A stretch of 64,000 nucleotides of DNA from Photobacterium marinum. Lineage in GTDB: Bacteria; Pseudomonadota; Gammaproteobacteria; Enterobacterales; Vibrionaceae. The position numbers and the translations under genes were made by a program. The stretch covers positions 62,001 through 126,000 of the forward strand of contig NZ_AMZO01000016.1 in assembly GCF_000331515.1 (NCBI RefSeq), read 5' to 3'. The notes below the pieces were generated by a model. That model saw only the letters and a program-made list of their open reading frames with translations, did no database searches and had not been told where the DNA came from. This document shows, in pieces, positions 17,501 through 26,966 of the stretch. Position 1 is the first letter of the stretch, and every line of letters starts with the position of its first letter.

Positions 17501-18000
17501 AGATAAAAGATTATCGAAACTTCTTTACTTATGACATGAAAATGAAAAATAAAGAAACAGGAGAGGAAAATCGCATAAGTAAGATGCAAGGTACGGGTTC
17601 AGGTGGTGAGCAACAAACTCCAGCGTATATAGCGCTGGCTGCTAGCTTTATGAATGTCTACAAAATAGGTAGTGAATCAGGGCAAGGGGCATCAATAGTT
17701 TTACTTGATGAGGCATTCAATAATATGGATGCTGGCAATGCTAGCGCCGCTGTAGCATTTCTCAAAGAGATCGGTTTACAGCTATTAATTGCAGCTCCCC
17801 CAGAGGTTACGTTAAAGATAGGCAAAGAGATGGATCAGATTTATACAATTTGTCGTGAAGGAAGAGATGTCGCCATCGATCATACTAAGATTTATGAACG
17901 TGGTCAGGAGTTCATTGATCAAAGTAATCCAGCATATCACCCTGAATTGATTAGTGAGAGAGTTGCTGAACTGAAAACAAAGGCTACATCTGATGTTTGA
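14548..18000 (+). CDS. jetC: Wadjet defence protein JetC (SMC/MukB-like ATPase), 5' end disrupted
   Basis: The uninterrupted body encodes 1150 residues. Walker A is GDNGAGKTTIFDA, about 20 residues into this frame. Long coiled-coil arms flank a central hinge-like region (about residues 480-620). The C-terminal head has the SMC signature GTGSGGEQQ (17590s) and Walker B IVLLDEAFNNMD (~17700). JetC is the motor that, with JetA and JetB, extrudes DNA loops and presents small circular DNA to JetD. Apart from the TAA at 14539, all ATPase motifs are intact and the frame is open, which suggests a recent lesion. The only in-frame initiation after the stop is TTG 14548, without a ribosome site; it would lose the first beta strand of the head. 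It overlaps jetD by 8 bases. Confidence 0.88.
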   Translation: MFELETFDVNQAGATLFSGDNGAGKTTIFDAIQFTLMGGDQRLTRYNAAADGRTSERTARSYALGEFQDNDSTSLLRDNANSYIFLNFYDELKRPYSFGLTFYASKQSPSVEKIRGHIIKGYHVTESDLLSDEGNFLPWVDFVEHMKRTAKGLNGAMSYETVDGARIIREKIAELMSRNQTRTGKIESNLLVKTLSSALQLKMDSPIDVFIRDFILPPMPIETEQLREDLIAHQRIEEEIERAESHKSEREALLKECENISNFRVATHHAKWVSQEAEISRLNQECDVNEDEKEKQCRRLKHAKSTLELQSPRLPKLQADYDDAVIAWNNSDSASLNRTVSHASRTVEEYKNQLHSNLESIQAITRNIRSFQFPDTLNLQSFELFAQQWGSCLNAIERSGIHQLSISAPGDIVSVADKLNESQSLISSIGNLVEVADKDVSKLVMDLRVRGESTQKRLDRLCQGLSDINQATAITIHLLQGAGISATPVCDVCEISDKAWQQAIESYLGTNREALLVSPDDFEQVLELYEIAQQHDGRIKRARIINPDHALKQSRSPSAGMVSSLVETSDPVARGFMNIVLNRTRIAKTLSDLRRETKALMASGLATGGGTVGGTSNISGLMIGKSAKLDQQKLLEIEIQEVTKLLVSAKDPAVSLSKLNQQWAKLSSELSQRLIDAQNISSQYLHALNSLKQAQEQLKPLSSEDMQLELAKKQAELELSNCNVLIIQANSDVESISPALEKLDEVIGLLSTKREEAEQHRTQMEQSALHDDTKADQFWQKYEEKFDDGINAYSLIRIEAEKEAQKLHEKEIRARGVLREKIIAFTNYYSEDIANRQELLEAARQDNNNVEAYLFIEADCRDWIERILSVKLLQHRQAAQAAAEQMEQNFRGIIVGELQSRFEQMKFTFNQLNNLLKKIPFHDNIYSFHYSVVESKSLKEVYDYITTADREETELVGTMFDLPSEHEAIGLLKSALINGDDLINEIKDYRNFFTYDMKMKNKETGEENRISKMQGTGSGGEQQTPAYIALAASFMNVYKIGSESGQGASIVLLDEAFNNMDAGNASAAVAFLKEIGLQLLIAAPPEVTLKIGKEMDQIYTICREGRDVAIDHTKIYERGQEFIDQSNPAYHPELISERVAELKTKATSDV

Positions 18001-19243
18001 GATGAGCCAAAACCTCAAGAGGTTTCTGACACAATTAAGTAAGAAGATTGACCTTTCGGGAGAGGTCAAATCTGGGGTCACTATACGTATAACCGATCAT
18101 GCCTATAAGTGGTACTTTGCTCTAAGCGATACTACCAAAGATGCGTTACATCGAGAGATGGAGAATCTTGGGTTTGTTCGCCTCTGTTATCGCAAAAAGG
18201 TGATGCTTGGAGCATTTAAACATATTGAATCCATTCATGTGGTTGATGGTGGCGTTTTGCTTGATAGTTTAGGTATTACACCGAGAACGAAGCTTATAGG
18301 TGATTTGAGCGCTCAACTTGAAAATGTATCTTTCCAGGTATCATGGTGGGAAGAAACGCGTGACAACGTTATTATTGCATGGTCGCAGAGCAAAACTTTC
18401 CATGGTATCAGGCCTGCGCAAATCGAACTGATTTTGGACGCTATGAAGTTGGTAGAGCTCATTTCATCATCATCGCTTTCTGCGTCTCTACCAGATATGC
18501 GAACCCTGAGTGTTAACCTCTATTACGACTCAAAGCGGTTGGAGAATAAAACGCTTGTTAATCTTGTTTATAAGTTGATGTCGCCGCATTTAGATCCTGA
18601 CGTTGCTGAGATGATTGAAACTGGGGAAGAGTTGCTAGAGCACTTTGGTATTTGTAAGTACCCAGTCCCGATGCGTTTTAAAGCCAAAGGAACATTGATC
18701 TGCCAAGGCAGAATTGATTTATCAGCTTTGCAATACGGTATTGGTGTTTCACCGGATGAGGTTTTGGGAGTTGAGTGGGCACAGGATGTACCTTATGTTC
18801 TTTTTATTGAAAATAGAACCAGCTTTGAACGATATGTCCGAGAAGTTGATGATGATGGGCTTGTCATTTATACCGCAGGATTCCCTCCTAGCGCATGGAT
18901 GAGAGCCATTAACCTTCTGGTGAAGAATCTTATAAACCATGTGCCAGTATATCATTGGGGAGATCGTGATGTCGGAGGATATAGGATCTTAGCGTTTTTA
19001 GCCAAGTGGCTTAATGCTGACATCACCCCATATTTGATGGGGCTTGAATTGGAGTTAGATATCGAATTTGATGAAGCCAACACTACAAGACCTGTCTCTG
19101 AACTTATTCTCGCTTTGGAGTCTGCGAGAGGTTACCCATCGATATCAGTACTTTATGATCAGCTTGTAGCATTGAATCAAAGAGAACTGATTTGGATAGA
19201 GCAAGAGAAAATCTCCCCTAGGAGTCCAGTTCCTCCATCCTGA
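17993..19243 (+). CDS. jetD: Wadjet defence protein JetD (Toprim/topo VI A-like nuclease)
   Basis: The 416-residue protein has an N-terminal DUF3322-like region (~1-190, including the early ITDHAYKWYF segment) and a C-terminal DUF2220/Toprim-like nuclease domain. The Toprim catalytic Glu is in FIENRTSF (~272-279), and the metal-binding motif is HWGDRDVGGYRIL (~321-333). Both are intact. In known Wadjet complexes JetD dimers cleave the closed circular plasmid held by JetABC. The start at 17993 overlaps jetC; an ATG nine bases later is an alternative. The jet operon ends here, 120 bases before a strong terminator. Confidence 0.88.
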   Translation: MFEMSQNLKRFLTQLSKKIDLSGEVKSGVTIRITDHAYKWYFALSDTTKDALHREMENLGFVRLCYRKKVMLGAFKHIESIHVVDGGVLLDSLGITPRTKLIGDLSAQLENVSFQVSWWEETRDNVIIAWSQSKTFHGIRPAQIELILDAMKLVELISSSSLSASLPDMRTLSVNLYYDSKRLENKTLVNLVYKLMSPHLDPDVAEMIETGEELLEHFGICKYPVPMRFKAKGTLICQGRIDLSALQYGIGVSPDEVLGVEWAQDVPYVLFIENRTSFERYVREVDDDGLVIYTAGFPPSAWMRAINLLVKNLINHVPVYHWGDRDVGGYRILAFLAKWLNADITPYLMGLELELDIEFDEANTTRPVSELILALESARGYPSISVLYDQLVALNQRELIWIEQEKISPRSPVPPS

Positions 19244-19361
19244 TAATGTCAATTTGTAGCTGTTCACTTTTATGGTCTGAGAGCTGTAGTGGAATGGAAG
19301 TAGCCCATGGGCAAGTCTGTTTCTTTTGATGTAGGTTCACTTCAAGCAGAAGGAAGACCAA

Positions 19362-19393
19362 AAAATAGACAAACTTCAGTTTGTCTATTTTTT
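19362..19393. terminator. Bidirectional terminator between jetD and gcvP
   Basis: A perfect 14-bp stem (AAAATAGACAAACT and its complement, 2-base loop) with T-runs on both strands lies between the converging jet and gcvP transcripts. Confidence 0.9.
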
Positions 19394-19432
19394 ATTACTT
19401 TGTCTAAGTTTTAAATACTCGGAGACACTCTG

Positions 19433-22330
19433 TTAATCCTCAACATAGTTCTCGATGCTAGGGCAGGAGCAAACTAGGTTACGGTCACCGAATACATTAT
19501 CGACACGGTTGACGGTTGGCCAGTATTTAGCGTCTTTCGTTTGGTCTGACGGGAAGCAACCCTGTTCGCGACTGTAGCTGCGGTTCCATTCTGCTTCCAT
19601 CAGATCTGCCTGAGTGTGCGGGGCATTGACCAGAGGGTTATCTTTCAGATCCCACTCTCCGTTTTCGACACGGGCTATTTCGTGGCGGATGGCAATCATT
19701 GCATTACAGAAGCGATCCAGTTCGGCCAGATCTTCTGATTCCGTCGGTTCAATCATTAAGGTTCCGGCGACCGGGAACGACATAGTTGGCGCATGGAAAC
19801 CATAGTCCATCAGGCGTTTGGCAATATCTTCTTCAGAAATACCTGAAGCATCCTTGAGCGGTCGGATATCGATAATACACTCGTGAGCGATACGTCCATG
19901 TGTGCCGCGGTATAACACTGGGTAGTGCGGACGCAGACGCTCCATAACGTAGTTAGCGTTAAGAATAGCCAGCTTGGTTGCTTCTGTTAGACCTTCTTCA
20001 CCCATCATCGCAATGTAAGCATACGAAATCGGCAGGATGGAAGCGGACCCTAAGTTAGCAGCTGATACTGCGTACTGAGGCTGATCGCTTTCGGTGTTTT
20101 CAACATGACCCGGCAGGAACGGAGCCAGGTGAGATTTCACGCCAATCGGCCCCATGCCCGGACCGCCACCACCATGCGGGATACAGAAGGTTTTGTGCAG
20201 GTTCAGGTGTGAAACGTCAGAGCCGATGAAACCCGGGCTGGTTAAACCGACCTGTGCGTTCATGTTGGCACCGTCGAGGTAAACCTGACCGCCTGCTTCA
20301 TGCACCAGTTCACAAACTTCCTGAACGGCTTCTTCATAGACGCCGTGTGTCGACGGGTAGGTGATCATGATGCACGACAGGTTGTCGCGGTGTTTTTCAA
20401 TCTTGGCTTTCAGATCGTCAATATCAATGTTGCCCTGATCGTCACAACCAACAACCACAACTTTCATTGAAACCATCGCGGCTGAGGCCGGGTTGGTACC
20501 GTGGGCTGAGCTTGGGATCAGGCAGATATTACGATGCGAATCACCGTGGGCTTCATGATAGCGCTGAATTGCAATTAGTCCGGCATATTCCCCCTGAGCA
20601 CCGGAGTTTGGCTGTAGCGACATGGCATCGTAGCCGGTGATAGTGCACAGCATTTCAGAAAGTTTGTCCGCCATTTCGACATAACCTTTTGCTTGTTCGA
20701 TAGGCGCGAACGGGTGGAGGGCCCCGAATTCCGGCCAGGTGACAGGGATCATCTCAGCGGCGGCATTCAGCTTCATGGTACAGCTGCCCAGTGGGATCAT
20801 GCCGTGGGTCAGTGAGTAGTCTTTGTTTTCCAGTTTCTTCATATAACGCATCATCTGCGTTTCGCTGTGGTACTGGTTAAACACCGGATGAGTGAGGTAT
20901 TCGCTGGTGCGTCGGCAGTTTTCAGGAATAGCTGCAAACTCATCACTGGCGATATCAGTGGTAAACATTGATGATTGTAGGTTGTTGTCGCTGAACAGAC
21001 CAAGCAGTGCTTCAACATCCTCGACTTTGGTCGTTTCATCCAGGCTGATACCCAGACGTTCGCCAAGGTCACCTGAAGCTGGATATTTACGCAGGTTAAT
21101 ACCAGCATTCAATGCCTTTATGTAGAAATCGGCAGTTTTCTTGCCGGTATTTAGCGTCAGAGTGTCGAAGAAGCTGTCATTTGTTAGTTCAATGCCGGAG
21201 GCCCGAAGTCCGGCCGCCAGAATCGCGGTTAAGTGGTGAACGCGACGGCCGATTTTACGTAATCCTTCAGGACCGTGGTATAAGGCATAGAAAGCTGCCA
21301 TGTTAGCCAGTAATGCCTGTGCGGTACAGATATTAGACGTCGCTTTTTCCCGGCGGATATGCTGTTCACGGGTTTGCATCGCCATGCGAAGAGCCTGGTT
21401 ATCTTTGGCATCTTTTGATACGCCGATAACACGGCCCGGCATGGTGCGCTTGTGTTTGTCTTTGGTTGCCATAAATCCGGCGTGAGGACCACCGAAGCCC
21501 ATTGGCACACCGAAACGTTGGGCGCTGCCGATCACAACATCTGCGCCCATTCCTCCCGGTGATTTCAGCAGGGTAAGGGCTAGCAAATCGGAAGCAACGG
21601 CCACAAGGGTCTTTTTGCTGTGAGCTTGCTCGATGATGTCAGTCAGGTCATGGATATTACCTGTGGTACCAGGGTACTGTACCAGAGCACCGAATACATC
21701 GTGGTTATCGAGTTCGTCGATAGAGCCGCTGATAATTTCAATGCCAATGTATCCGGCTCGGGTGCGGACGACATCGATGGTTTGCGGGTGCAGCTCATCA
21801 GAAACAAAAAAGGCTTTGCTCTTGTTTTTGCTTGCGCGCTGGCACAGGGTCATGGCTTCGGCGGCAGCAGTGGCTTCATCAAGCAATGAGGCATTAGCCA
21901 GCTCCATGCCAGTCATATCCATAATCATCTGCTGGTAATTAAGCAGGGATTCCAGGCGGCCCTGTGAGATCTCTGGCTGGTAAGGGGTGTAGGCGGTGTA
22001 CCAGCCCGGGTTTTCAAGAACGTTACGCAGAATAACGTTTGGGGTGTAAGTGTTGTAGTAACCCTGACCGATGTAGCTGCGGTTGATGGTGTTCTTAGCG
22101 GCCATTGCTTTTAAGGCTGCCAGCATGTCCGCTTCGCTTTGTGGCTGGTCAAGCTTCATTGGTTCCGGCAGGCAAATTGCTGCAGGAACAGTTTCTTCAA
22201 TCAACTGGTCAACGCTTGCAACGCCGATAGTATCTAGCATGATTTTTTGTTGTGCTGAATCCGGGCCATTATGACGACCTGCAAATTCCTTATCGTCACT
22301 TAATGCATTTAGAAGAGTCATGTCGGTCAT
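19433..22330 (-). CDS. gcvP: Glycine dehydrogenase (decarboxylating), P-protein
   Basis: The 965-residue protein is the single-chain P-protein of the glycine cleavage system. It decarboxylates glycine with PLP and transfers the aminomethyl group to lipoylated GcvH. The N-terminal [11 protein letters not shown] and the central [11 protein letters not shown] are family landmarks. The PLP lysine lies in [20 protein letters not shown] (~residue 710). Full length and intact. It follows gcvH and glyA in the same direction with gaps of 122 and 155 bases. The start ATG is preceded by CAGGATAG. GC content here is visibly higher than in the neighbouring jet genes. Confidence 0.98.
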   Translation of the reverse strand: MTDMTLLNALSDDKEFAGRHNGPDSAQQKIMLDTIGVASVDQLIEETVPAAICLPEPMKLDQPQSEADMLAALKAMAAKNTINRSYIGQGYYNTYTPNVILRNVLENPGWYTAYTPYQPEISQGRLESLLNYQQMIMDMTGMELANASLLDEATAAAEAMTLCQRASKNKSKAFFVSDELHPQTIDVVRTRAGYIGIEIISGSIDELDNHDVFGALVQYPGTTGNIHDLTDIIEQAHSKKTLVAVASDLLALTLLKSPGGMGADVVIGSAQRFGVPMGFGGPHAGFMATKDKHKRTMPGRVIGVSKDAKDNQALRMAMQTREQHIRREKATSNICTAQALLANMAAFYALYHGPEGLRKIGRRVHHLTAILAAGLRASGIELTNDSFFDTLTLNTGKKTADFYIKALNAGINLRKYPASGDLGERLGISLDETTKVEDVEALLGLFSDNNLQSSMFTTDIASDEFAAIPENCRRTSEYLTHPVFNQYHSETQMMRYMKKLENKDYSLTHGMIPLGSCTMKLNAAAEMIPVTWPEFGALHPFAPIEQAKGYVEMADKLSEMLCTITGYDAMSLQPNSGAQGEYAGLIAIQRYHEAHGDSHRNICLIPSSAHGTNPASAAMVSMKVVVVGCDDQGNIDIDDLKAKIEKHRDNLSCIMITYPSTHGVYEEAVQEVCELVHEAGGQVYLDGANMNAQVGLTSPGFIGSDVSHLNLHKTFCIPHGGGGPGMGPIGVKSHLAPFLPGHVENTESDQPQYAVSAANLGSASILPISYAYIAMMGEEGLTEATKLAILNANYVMERLRPHYPVLYRGTHGRIAHECIIDIRPLKDASGISEEDIAKRLMDYGFHAPTMSFPVAGTLMIEPTESEDLAELDRFCNAMIAIRHEIARVENGEWDLKDNPLVNAPHTQADLMEAEWNRSYSREQGCFPSDQTKDAKYWPTVNRVDNVFGDRNLVCSCPSIENYVED

Positions 22331-22452
22331 GGTTCTATCCTGAACTGTTACTACCTGTTACCTGTGAGCATCAGGTAAATAAAGAGAATTCTTCGATAAC
22401 AACGTAAAACGGCTTTTAAGCGCAGATTTGTGTGCTTAAAAGCCGAAGTTCA

Positions 22453-22833
22453 TTAGTCTTCTTCGAGGGTCGCCAGGTATTTCTCGCCGTCGATTAGCTT
22501 TTCAAGTTCTTCAATATCTGCAATCTTGATTTTAGCAATCCAGCCGCCTTCGTATGGTTCTTCGTTTACAAGCTCCGGGCTGTCTTCCAAATCTTCGTTA
22601 ACTTCAACGATTTCACCGGTAACAGGGGAGTAGATATCAGACGCTGCTTTTACCGACTCAACCAGAGAGAAGGTTTCGCCGGCTTCTGTTGAATCACCGA
22701 CTTCAGGAAGGTCTACGAAGACAACATCACCAAGCAGGCCCTGAGCATGATCCGAAATCCCCATGGTGATAGTGCCATCACCGTTGTCGCGTACCCACTC
22801 GTGACTTTCAGTGAACTTCAATGTATTTTCCAT
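22453..22833 (-). CDS. gcvH: Glycine cleavage system H protein
   Basis: The 126-residue protein carries the lipoyl domain of GcvH. The lipoylation lysine is in VESVKAASD (near residue 65). The sequence opens with FTESHEWVR and ends with the acidic helix typical of the family. GcvH shuttles the aminomethyl intermediate between GcvP, GcvT and the lipoamide dehydrogenase. It lies between glyA and gcvP, so one-carbon units from glycine and serine are made together. Confidence 0.97.
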   Translation of the reverse strand: MENTLKFTESHEWVRDNGDGTITMGISDHAQGLLGDVVFVDLPEVGDSTEAGETFSLVESVKAASDIYSPVTGEIVEVNEDLEDSPELVNEEPYEGGWIAKIKIADIEELEKLIDGEKYLATLEED

Positions 22834-22988
22834 TTCTAACTCCTTGCGCAGTGTTTTCGCTGATATTGATTGTTTTTCTTTTTAAGCCGGTTGTCTCTGC
22901 TTATGTTTATAGGTATGAAACATTGGTTTTGCCTTTATTTAAAGCCGCCGACGGGCTTCCGTGTCAGCGGCGGTGAAGGCTTGTTGAT

Positions 22989-24284
22989 TTAGTGATAAAG
23001 CGGGAAGCGGCCACAAAGTTTCTGTACCTGCTGCTTAACACGCTTTTCAACCTCACTGTTGTTTTCCGGATTGGCTGCCAGTCCGTCGAGGACATCACCA
23101 ATCCATTCACCGATTTGTCTGAATTCTTCTGCACCGAAACCACGGCTGGTGCCAGCCGGTGTTCCGAGGCGAATACCTGATGTCACCATTGGTTTTTCAG
23201 GATCGAATGGGATGCCGTTCTTGTTGCAGGTAATGCCTGCACGTTCCAGAGCTTCTTCAACCTGATTACCCTTCAGGCCCTTAGGGCGAAGATCGACTAG
23301 CATCAGGTGTGTGTCTGTACCACCGGTTACAATGTCGCATCCTCGAGCTTGCAGGACTTCGGCCAGCACTTTCGCATTGTTGATCACGTTTTTAATATAG
23401 AGCTTGAATTCCGGTTCCAGCGCCTCGCCAAGGGCAACTGCTTTACCGGCGATAACGTGCATCAGTGGTCCGCCTTGCAGACCGGGGAATACCGCTGAAT
23501 TAATCTTTTTATTAATGTCTTCATGGTTAGTCAGGATCATGCCGCCACGTGGTCCGCGCAAGGTTTTGTGTGTTGTAGTTGTGACAACATGGGCATGAGG
23601 AATCGGGCTAGGGTGTTCGCCTGCGGCGATCAGTCCGGCGATATGAGCCATATCGACCATCAGGAAAGCGCCGACTTCATCGGCAATGGCGCGGAATTTA
23701 GCAAAATCAATTTTGCGTGGAATGGCAGAGCCACCAGCAATGATCATTTTGGGCTGACTTTCGAGAGCCAGTTCACGAACGTTATCGTAGTTGATTTCAC
23801 AGGTATCTTTATCCACCCCGTACTGGACGGCATTGAACCATTTACCGGAAAGGGCAGGACGGGCACCGTGAGTCAGGTGGCCTCCGGCATCGAGCGACAT
23901 GCCGAGAATGGTGTCGCCCGGCTGAAGCAGGGCAAGCATAACCGCGCCGTTTGCCTGGGCGCCGGAGTGTGGCTGAACATTGACATATTCACACTGGAAA
24001 AGCTGTTTGGCTCGGGCGATGGCGATCTTTTCTACCTCATCGACATGCTCACAGCCGCCATAGTAACGACGACCGGCATAGCCTTCGGCGTATTTGTTTG
24101 TCAGGCAGGTTCCCTGAGCTTGCATAACCGCTTTAGATACGATGTTTTCGGAAGCAATTAGTTCGATTTGCTGATTTTGGCGGTTGAGCTCTGCCATGAT
24201 GCCAGCGTTGACTGCTCCGTCGATCTGAGCAAGATCGGTTGAAAAAAACATCTCAAGGTCATGGTTTTGGTATGAAGCTTTCAT
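22989..24284 (-). CDS. glyA: Serine hydroxymethyltransferase
   Basis: The 431-residue PLP enzyme interconverts serine and glycine with tetrahydrofolate. It has [11 protein letters not shown] early in the protein, the substrate- and PLP-contact [10 protein letters not shown], and the PLP lysine in [14 protein letters not shown] (~240-253). Vibrios commonly carry a second SHMT gene beside gcv genes; this position suggests it is that copy and not the housekeeping chromosome-1 glyA. A PurR-like box lies about 230 bases upstream of the start. The product forms a functional unit with GcvP, GcvH and GcvT. Confidence 0.96.
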   Translation of the reverse strand: MKASYQNHDLEMFFSTDLAQIDGAVNAGIMAELNRQNQQIELIASENIVSKAVMQAQGTCLTNKYAEGYAGRRYYGGCEHVDEVEKIAIARAKQLFQCEYVNVQPHSGAQANGAVMLALLQPGDTILGMSLDAGGHLTHGARPALSGKWFNAVQYGVDKDTCEINYDNVRELALESQPKMIIAGGSAIPRKIDFAKFRAIADEVGAFLMVDMAHIAGLIAAGEHPSPIPHAHVVTTTTHKTLRGPRGGMILTNHEDINKKINSAVFPGLQGGPLMHVIAGKAVALGEALEPEFKLYIKNVINNAKVLAEVLQARGCDIVTGGTDTHLMLVDLRPKGLKGNQVEEALERAGITCNKNGIPFDPEKPMVTSGIRLGTPAGTSRGFGAEEFRQIGEWIGDVLDGLAANPENNSEVEKRVKQQVQKLCGRFPLYH

Positions 24285-24512
24285 TTCACGTTATCCTCAG
24301 TCGCGCCCCGGGAGGGGGATTTCCTTTTTCCAGCGTGATGCGCTTTTGTTGTTATGCTTGTTATAAATGATGCTTTCAGCAGTTTTAGCACAGGGCATAT
24401 GTGCACTTCGATGCTTTGTACTAACAACTGCGTAACATACCTTTCTATTGATAGCCGATCAGCGTCGAATTTCCAATAGTGGATCCTTGTCTATTTTAAT
24501 CGCGATGATTTT

Positions 24513-24528
24513 AAGCAAACGTTTGCGT
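24513..24528. promoter_or_regulatory. PurR-like operator
   Basis: AAGCAAACGTTTGCGT matches the classical PurR box pattern (ACGCAAACGTTTGCGT) at 15 of 16 positions. PurR represses glyA and the gcv operon in enteric bacteria when purines are plentiful, so a site between glyA and the gcv regulator is biologically sensible. Its distance from glyA (~230 bases) is longer than usual. Confidence 0.7.
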
Positions 24529-24733
24529 TGTGTCATGGGGTTTTCTGCTGATTGATCTGTTTTTTGTTCAAATTGTCGGGCGGATCATGTGTTGATATTG
24601 AGTTAAAATTGTAAATAAGCCCCTGTGGGGTATGGTCTCGAAGGGGATTTGTTCGTGTTACTGAGGAAGAAGAAAAAGAGGAATAAGACATTTGTTTTCC
24701 TGTTTAAATCGGATTAAATCTTGTTCACGGATT

Positions 24734-24761
24734 ACGCAGTTTCCTTTTGGAAACTTTGTTT
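24734..24761. promoter_or_regulatory. Candidate XRE-cupin regulator operator (self)
   Basis: A perfect inverted repeat AGTTTCC-TTTT-GGAAACT (24738-24755) lies within ACGCAGTTT-N7-GAAACTTTGTTT. The same two blocks recur before gcvT at 25594-25623 with 9-base spacing, which suggests one regulator binds both. Confidence 0.6.
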
Positions 24762-24861
24762 TAAATATGACGTATGGGTCATACTTTTTGATTCGTATGA
24801 CTTTTGAGTTTCTTATCGGCTATGCCAGAATGAAGGGATTGATGTATCAGGGAGAGGTGTA

Positions 24862-25497
24862 ATGAGCGACGAACATCAAGTTGATATCTACCCGTCTATG
24901 ACAGTTGAAAGAGAGCGTGAAGCCGAAAAAGCTGAAAAAATAGAGCCTTTGCAACTCGGTAAGCGTCTGAAAGAAATTCGCGTAGCTCACGGCTTGACCT
25001 TGGAAGAAGCCAGTAAACGTACCGGCTTGGCCCGTTCCACACTATCAAAAATCGAAAATGAGCAAATCTCACCGACGTTTCAGGCAATGCAGAAACTTGC
25101 TGGTGGGTTAGAGATTGATATTCCTCAACTGTTTGCTCCGCCAAAACAAATCCGCGCGACTGGTCGACGGGACATTACCCGCATTGATGAAGGTAAACCG
25201 CATCCGACGACTACCTACGAACATGAGTTGCTGGCAACGCAACTGACCAATAAGAAAATGATGCCGTTCAAGTCACGGGTACGTGCCCGCCGATTTGAAG
25301 ATTACTCTGATTGGATCCGCCATGACGGCGAGGAGTTCCTGTTGGTACTTTTCGGTGAAATCATTTTCTATTCTGAGTTTTATGAACCAGTAAACCTTAA
25401 AGAAGGGGACTCGGTTTACTACGATGCCACCATGGGCCATATGCTGGTTTCTGTCAGCAATGAAGATGCCCATATTCTTTGGGTTACTGCATCATAG
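24862..25497 (+). CDS. XRE-family transcriptional regulator with cupin domain
   Basis: The 211-residue protein has a helix-turn-helix of the XRE/HipB type at ~32-85 (LGKRLKEIRVAHGLTLEEASKRTG as landmark, recognition helix ARSTLSKIE). A cupin beta-barrel (~140-208) includes HDGEEFLLVLFGEI and the Tyr/His-rich strand YYDATMGHM that could bind a small ligand or metal. Regulators of this architecture sense amino-acid-like ligands. Vibrio gcv clusters carry such a gene next to gcvT, so it probably controls gcvT and perhaps glyA-gcvHP in response to glycine or serine. The shared operator candidates at 24734 and 25594 support self-regulation and gcvT control. Confidence 0.88.
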   Translation: MSDEHQVDIYPSMTVEREREAEKAEKIEPLQLGKRLKEIRVAHGLTLEEASKRTGLARSTLSKIENEQISPTFQAMQKLAGGLEIDIPQLFAPPKQIRATGRRDITRIDEGKPHPTTTYEHELLATQLTNKKMMPFKSRVRARRFEDYSDWIRHDGEEFLLVLFGEIIFYSEFYEPVNLKEGDSVYYDATMGHMLVSVSNEDAHILWVTAS

Positions 25498-25593
25498 AAT
25501 CAGCTGGCAATGCTTTGCTGTTGAGGGCAAGTTATTCTTTCGTCGGTTTAATCATGGGTACAAATTTCCTTTTTACTAAAATTATGTGAAGTC

Positions 25594-25638
25594 ACGCAGT
25601 TTGCTCACAAAGAAACTTTGTTTACTATAAGAAACTGC
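25594..25638. promoter_or_regulatory. Candidate XRE-cupin operator upstream of gcvT
   Basis: ACGCAGTTT (25594-25602) and GAAACTTTGTTT (25612-25623) repeat the blocks found before the regulator gene. A third half-site AAACTGC (25632-25638) is the exact inverse of GCAGTTT. No glycine riboswitch core was recognised in this leader. Confidence 0.55.
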
Positions 25639-25704
25639 TTTTAACATGGCTGCAACATTAAATGGAAACTGTGCCGCATGCCTGCGGTTGATGGAGTAAT
25701 ACGT

Positions 25705-26823
25705 ATGTCTCAAGAACTACTGGTAACACCCCTGCACGCACTTCACATTGAAATGGGTGCAAAGATGGTTCCTTTTGCCGGCTATGATATGCCCGTTCAA
25801 TACGCATTGGGTGTGCGTAAGGAACACATCCATTGTCGTGAGGCTGCCGGCCTGTTTGATGTATCCCATATGGGTCAGCTTCGTCTTCACGGTGAGAGCG
25901 CAGCAAAAGCATTAGAAGCGCTGGTGCCGGTAGATATTATCGATTTGCCCGCTGGTAAGCAGCGTTATGCCTTCTTTACTAATGAGCAGGGCGGCATTCT
26001 TGATGATTTGATGGTGACTAACTTCGGAGAACACCTGTTTGTTGTGGTTAACGCAGCCTGTAAAGAGCAAGATATTGCACATATCAAAGCCCACCTACCG
26101 CAGGATGTAGAGCTGGAGCTTATTGAAGATCGCGCACTGCTTGCGTTGCAGGGGCCGAAAGCAGCTGAAGTGCTGGCTCGCCTGAATCCGGCTGTCAGTG
26201 ACATGGTGTTTATGGATGCCGGTAAGTATGAATTGCTGGGCGTTGAATGCTTTGTTAGCCGTTCCGGCTATACCGGTGAAGATGGGTATGAGATTTCCGT
26301 GCCGGCAGGTAAGGCTGATACCCTGGCTCGTGAGTTGCTCGGTCAGGAAGAGGTTGAATGGATTGGCCTTGGTGCCCGAGATTCACTGCGCCTTGAATGT
26401 GGTTTGTGCCTGTACGGGCATGATATTGATACAACTACAACACCGGTTGAAGCCAGCCTGCTTTGGGGAATCAGCAAGCCACGCCGCGCTGACGGTGAGC
26501 GTGCAGGAGGTTTCCCTGGTGCGGAAATTATTCTTGAGCAGATCAAAACTAAAGATGTGGCACGAAAACGTGTCGGCCTTGTAGGCCAGTCTAAAGCTCC
26601 AGTCCGTGAAGGCAGTAAACTGTTCGATGCTGATGATAATGAAATCGGTGTTGTGACCAGTGGTACGTTTGGGCCGACTAAAGGCGTGCCTGTCGCGATG
26701 GCATATGTTAAAACAGATCTTGCTCAGTTGGGAACAGAAATTTTTGCTGAAGTGCGTGGTAAGAAGCTGCCAATGACAGTCGAAAAAATGCCGTTTGTTC
26801 CTCAGAATTACTATCGCGGTTAA
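25705..26823 (+). CDS. gcvT: Aminomethyltransferase, glycine cleavage T protein
   Basis: The 372-residue protein transfers the methylene group from lipoyl-GcvH to tetrahydrofolate, releasing ammonia. Family landmarks are LHALHIEMGAKMVPFAGYDM near the N-terminus (folate-binding Asp region), VSHMGQ, SRSGYTGEDGYEI in the middle and GARDSLRLECGLCLYG. ATG 25705 follows a GGAG ribosome site by eight bases; an in-frame ATG at 25678 has none. Unlike in E. coli, gcvT is separated from gcvH and gcvP and lies after the regulator, transcribed the opposite way. A terminator follows. Confidence 0.97.
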   Translation: MSQELLVTPLHALHIEMGAKMVPFAGYDMPVQYALGVRKEHIHCREAAGLFDVSHMGQLRLHGESAAKALEALVPVDIIDLPAGKQRYAFFTNEQGGILDDLMVTNFGEHLFVVVNAACKEQDIAHIKAHLPQDVELELIEDRALLALQGPKAAEVLARLNPAVSDMVFMDAGKYELLGVECFVSRSGYTGEDGYEISVPAGKADTLARELLGQEEVEWIGLGARDSLRLECGLCLYGHDIDTTTTPVEASLLWGISKPRRADGERAGGFPGAEIILEQIKTKDVARKRVGLVGQSKAPVREGSKLFDADDNEIGVVTSGTFGPTKGVPVAMAYVKTDLAQLGTEIFAEVRGKKLPMTVEKMPFVPQNYYRG

Positions 26824-26856
26824 TTGTTTTAAAACTAAGAAAAACACGCTGTATGA

Positions 26857-26882
26857 GGGAGTCTGTTGGCTCCCTTTTCTTT
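26857..26882 (+). terminator. Terminator after gcvT
   Basis: The stem GGGAG / CTCCC (26857-26861, 26870-26874) is followed by TTTTC and a T-rich tail. Confidence 0.75.
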
Positions 26883-26966
26883 ATTTCTCATTATTTAACT
26901 GGCAGAGCTTTGTGTCATCAACTTCACTTAAAGAAGTCAAAAACAGCGGTATGAAGGTTGTGAGTA

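Larger units (their letters stand above)
24285..24861. other. Divergent regulatory region glyA / XRE-cupin regulator
   Basis: A 577-base non-coding region with no reading frame of interest. It contains a PurR-like box (24513-24528) and an inverted-repeat operator candidate (24734-24761), both listed separately. A short palindromic stretch GTATG-N3-CATAC near 24773 with a further GTATGAC copy lies downstream. Confidence 0.6.

Noticed and set aside
11044..19432. Direct repeats flanking the Wadjet island as attachment sites
   Set aside because: I compared the two flanks by eye and found no repeat longer than chance; no integrase or tRNA gene is at either edge.
23523..24161. 212-codon frame antisense to glyA
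   Set aside because: A shadow of the highly biased glyA codon pattern; glyA is intact and the antisense product has no recognisable feature.
25498..25704. Glycine riboswitch upstream of gcvT
   Set aside because: The characteristic conserved glycine-aptamer core was not found; inverted operator-like blocks explain the region better.
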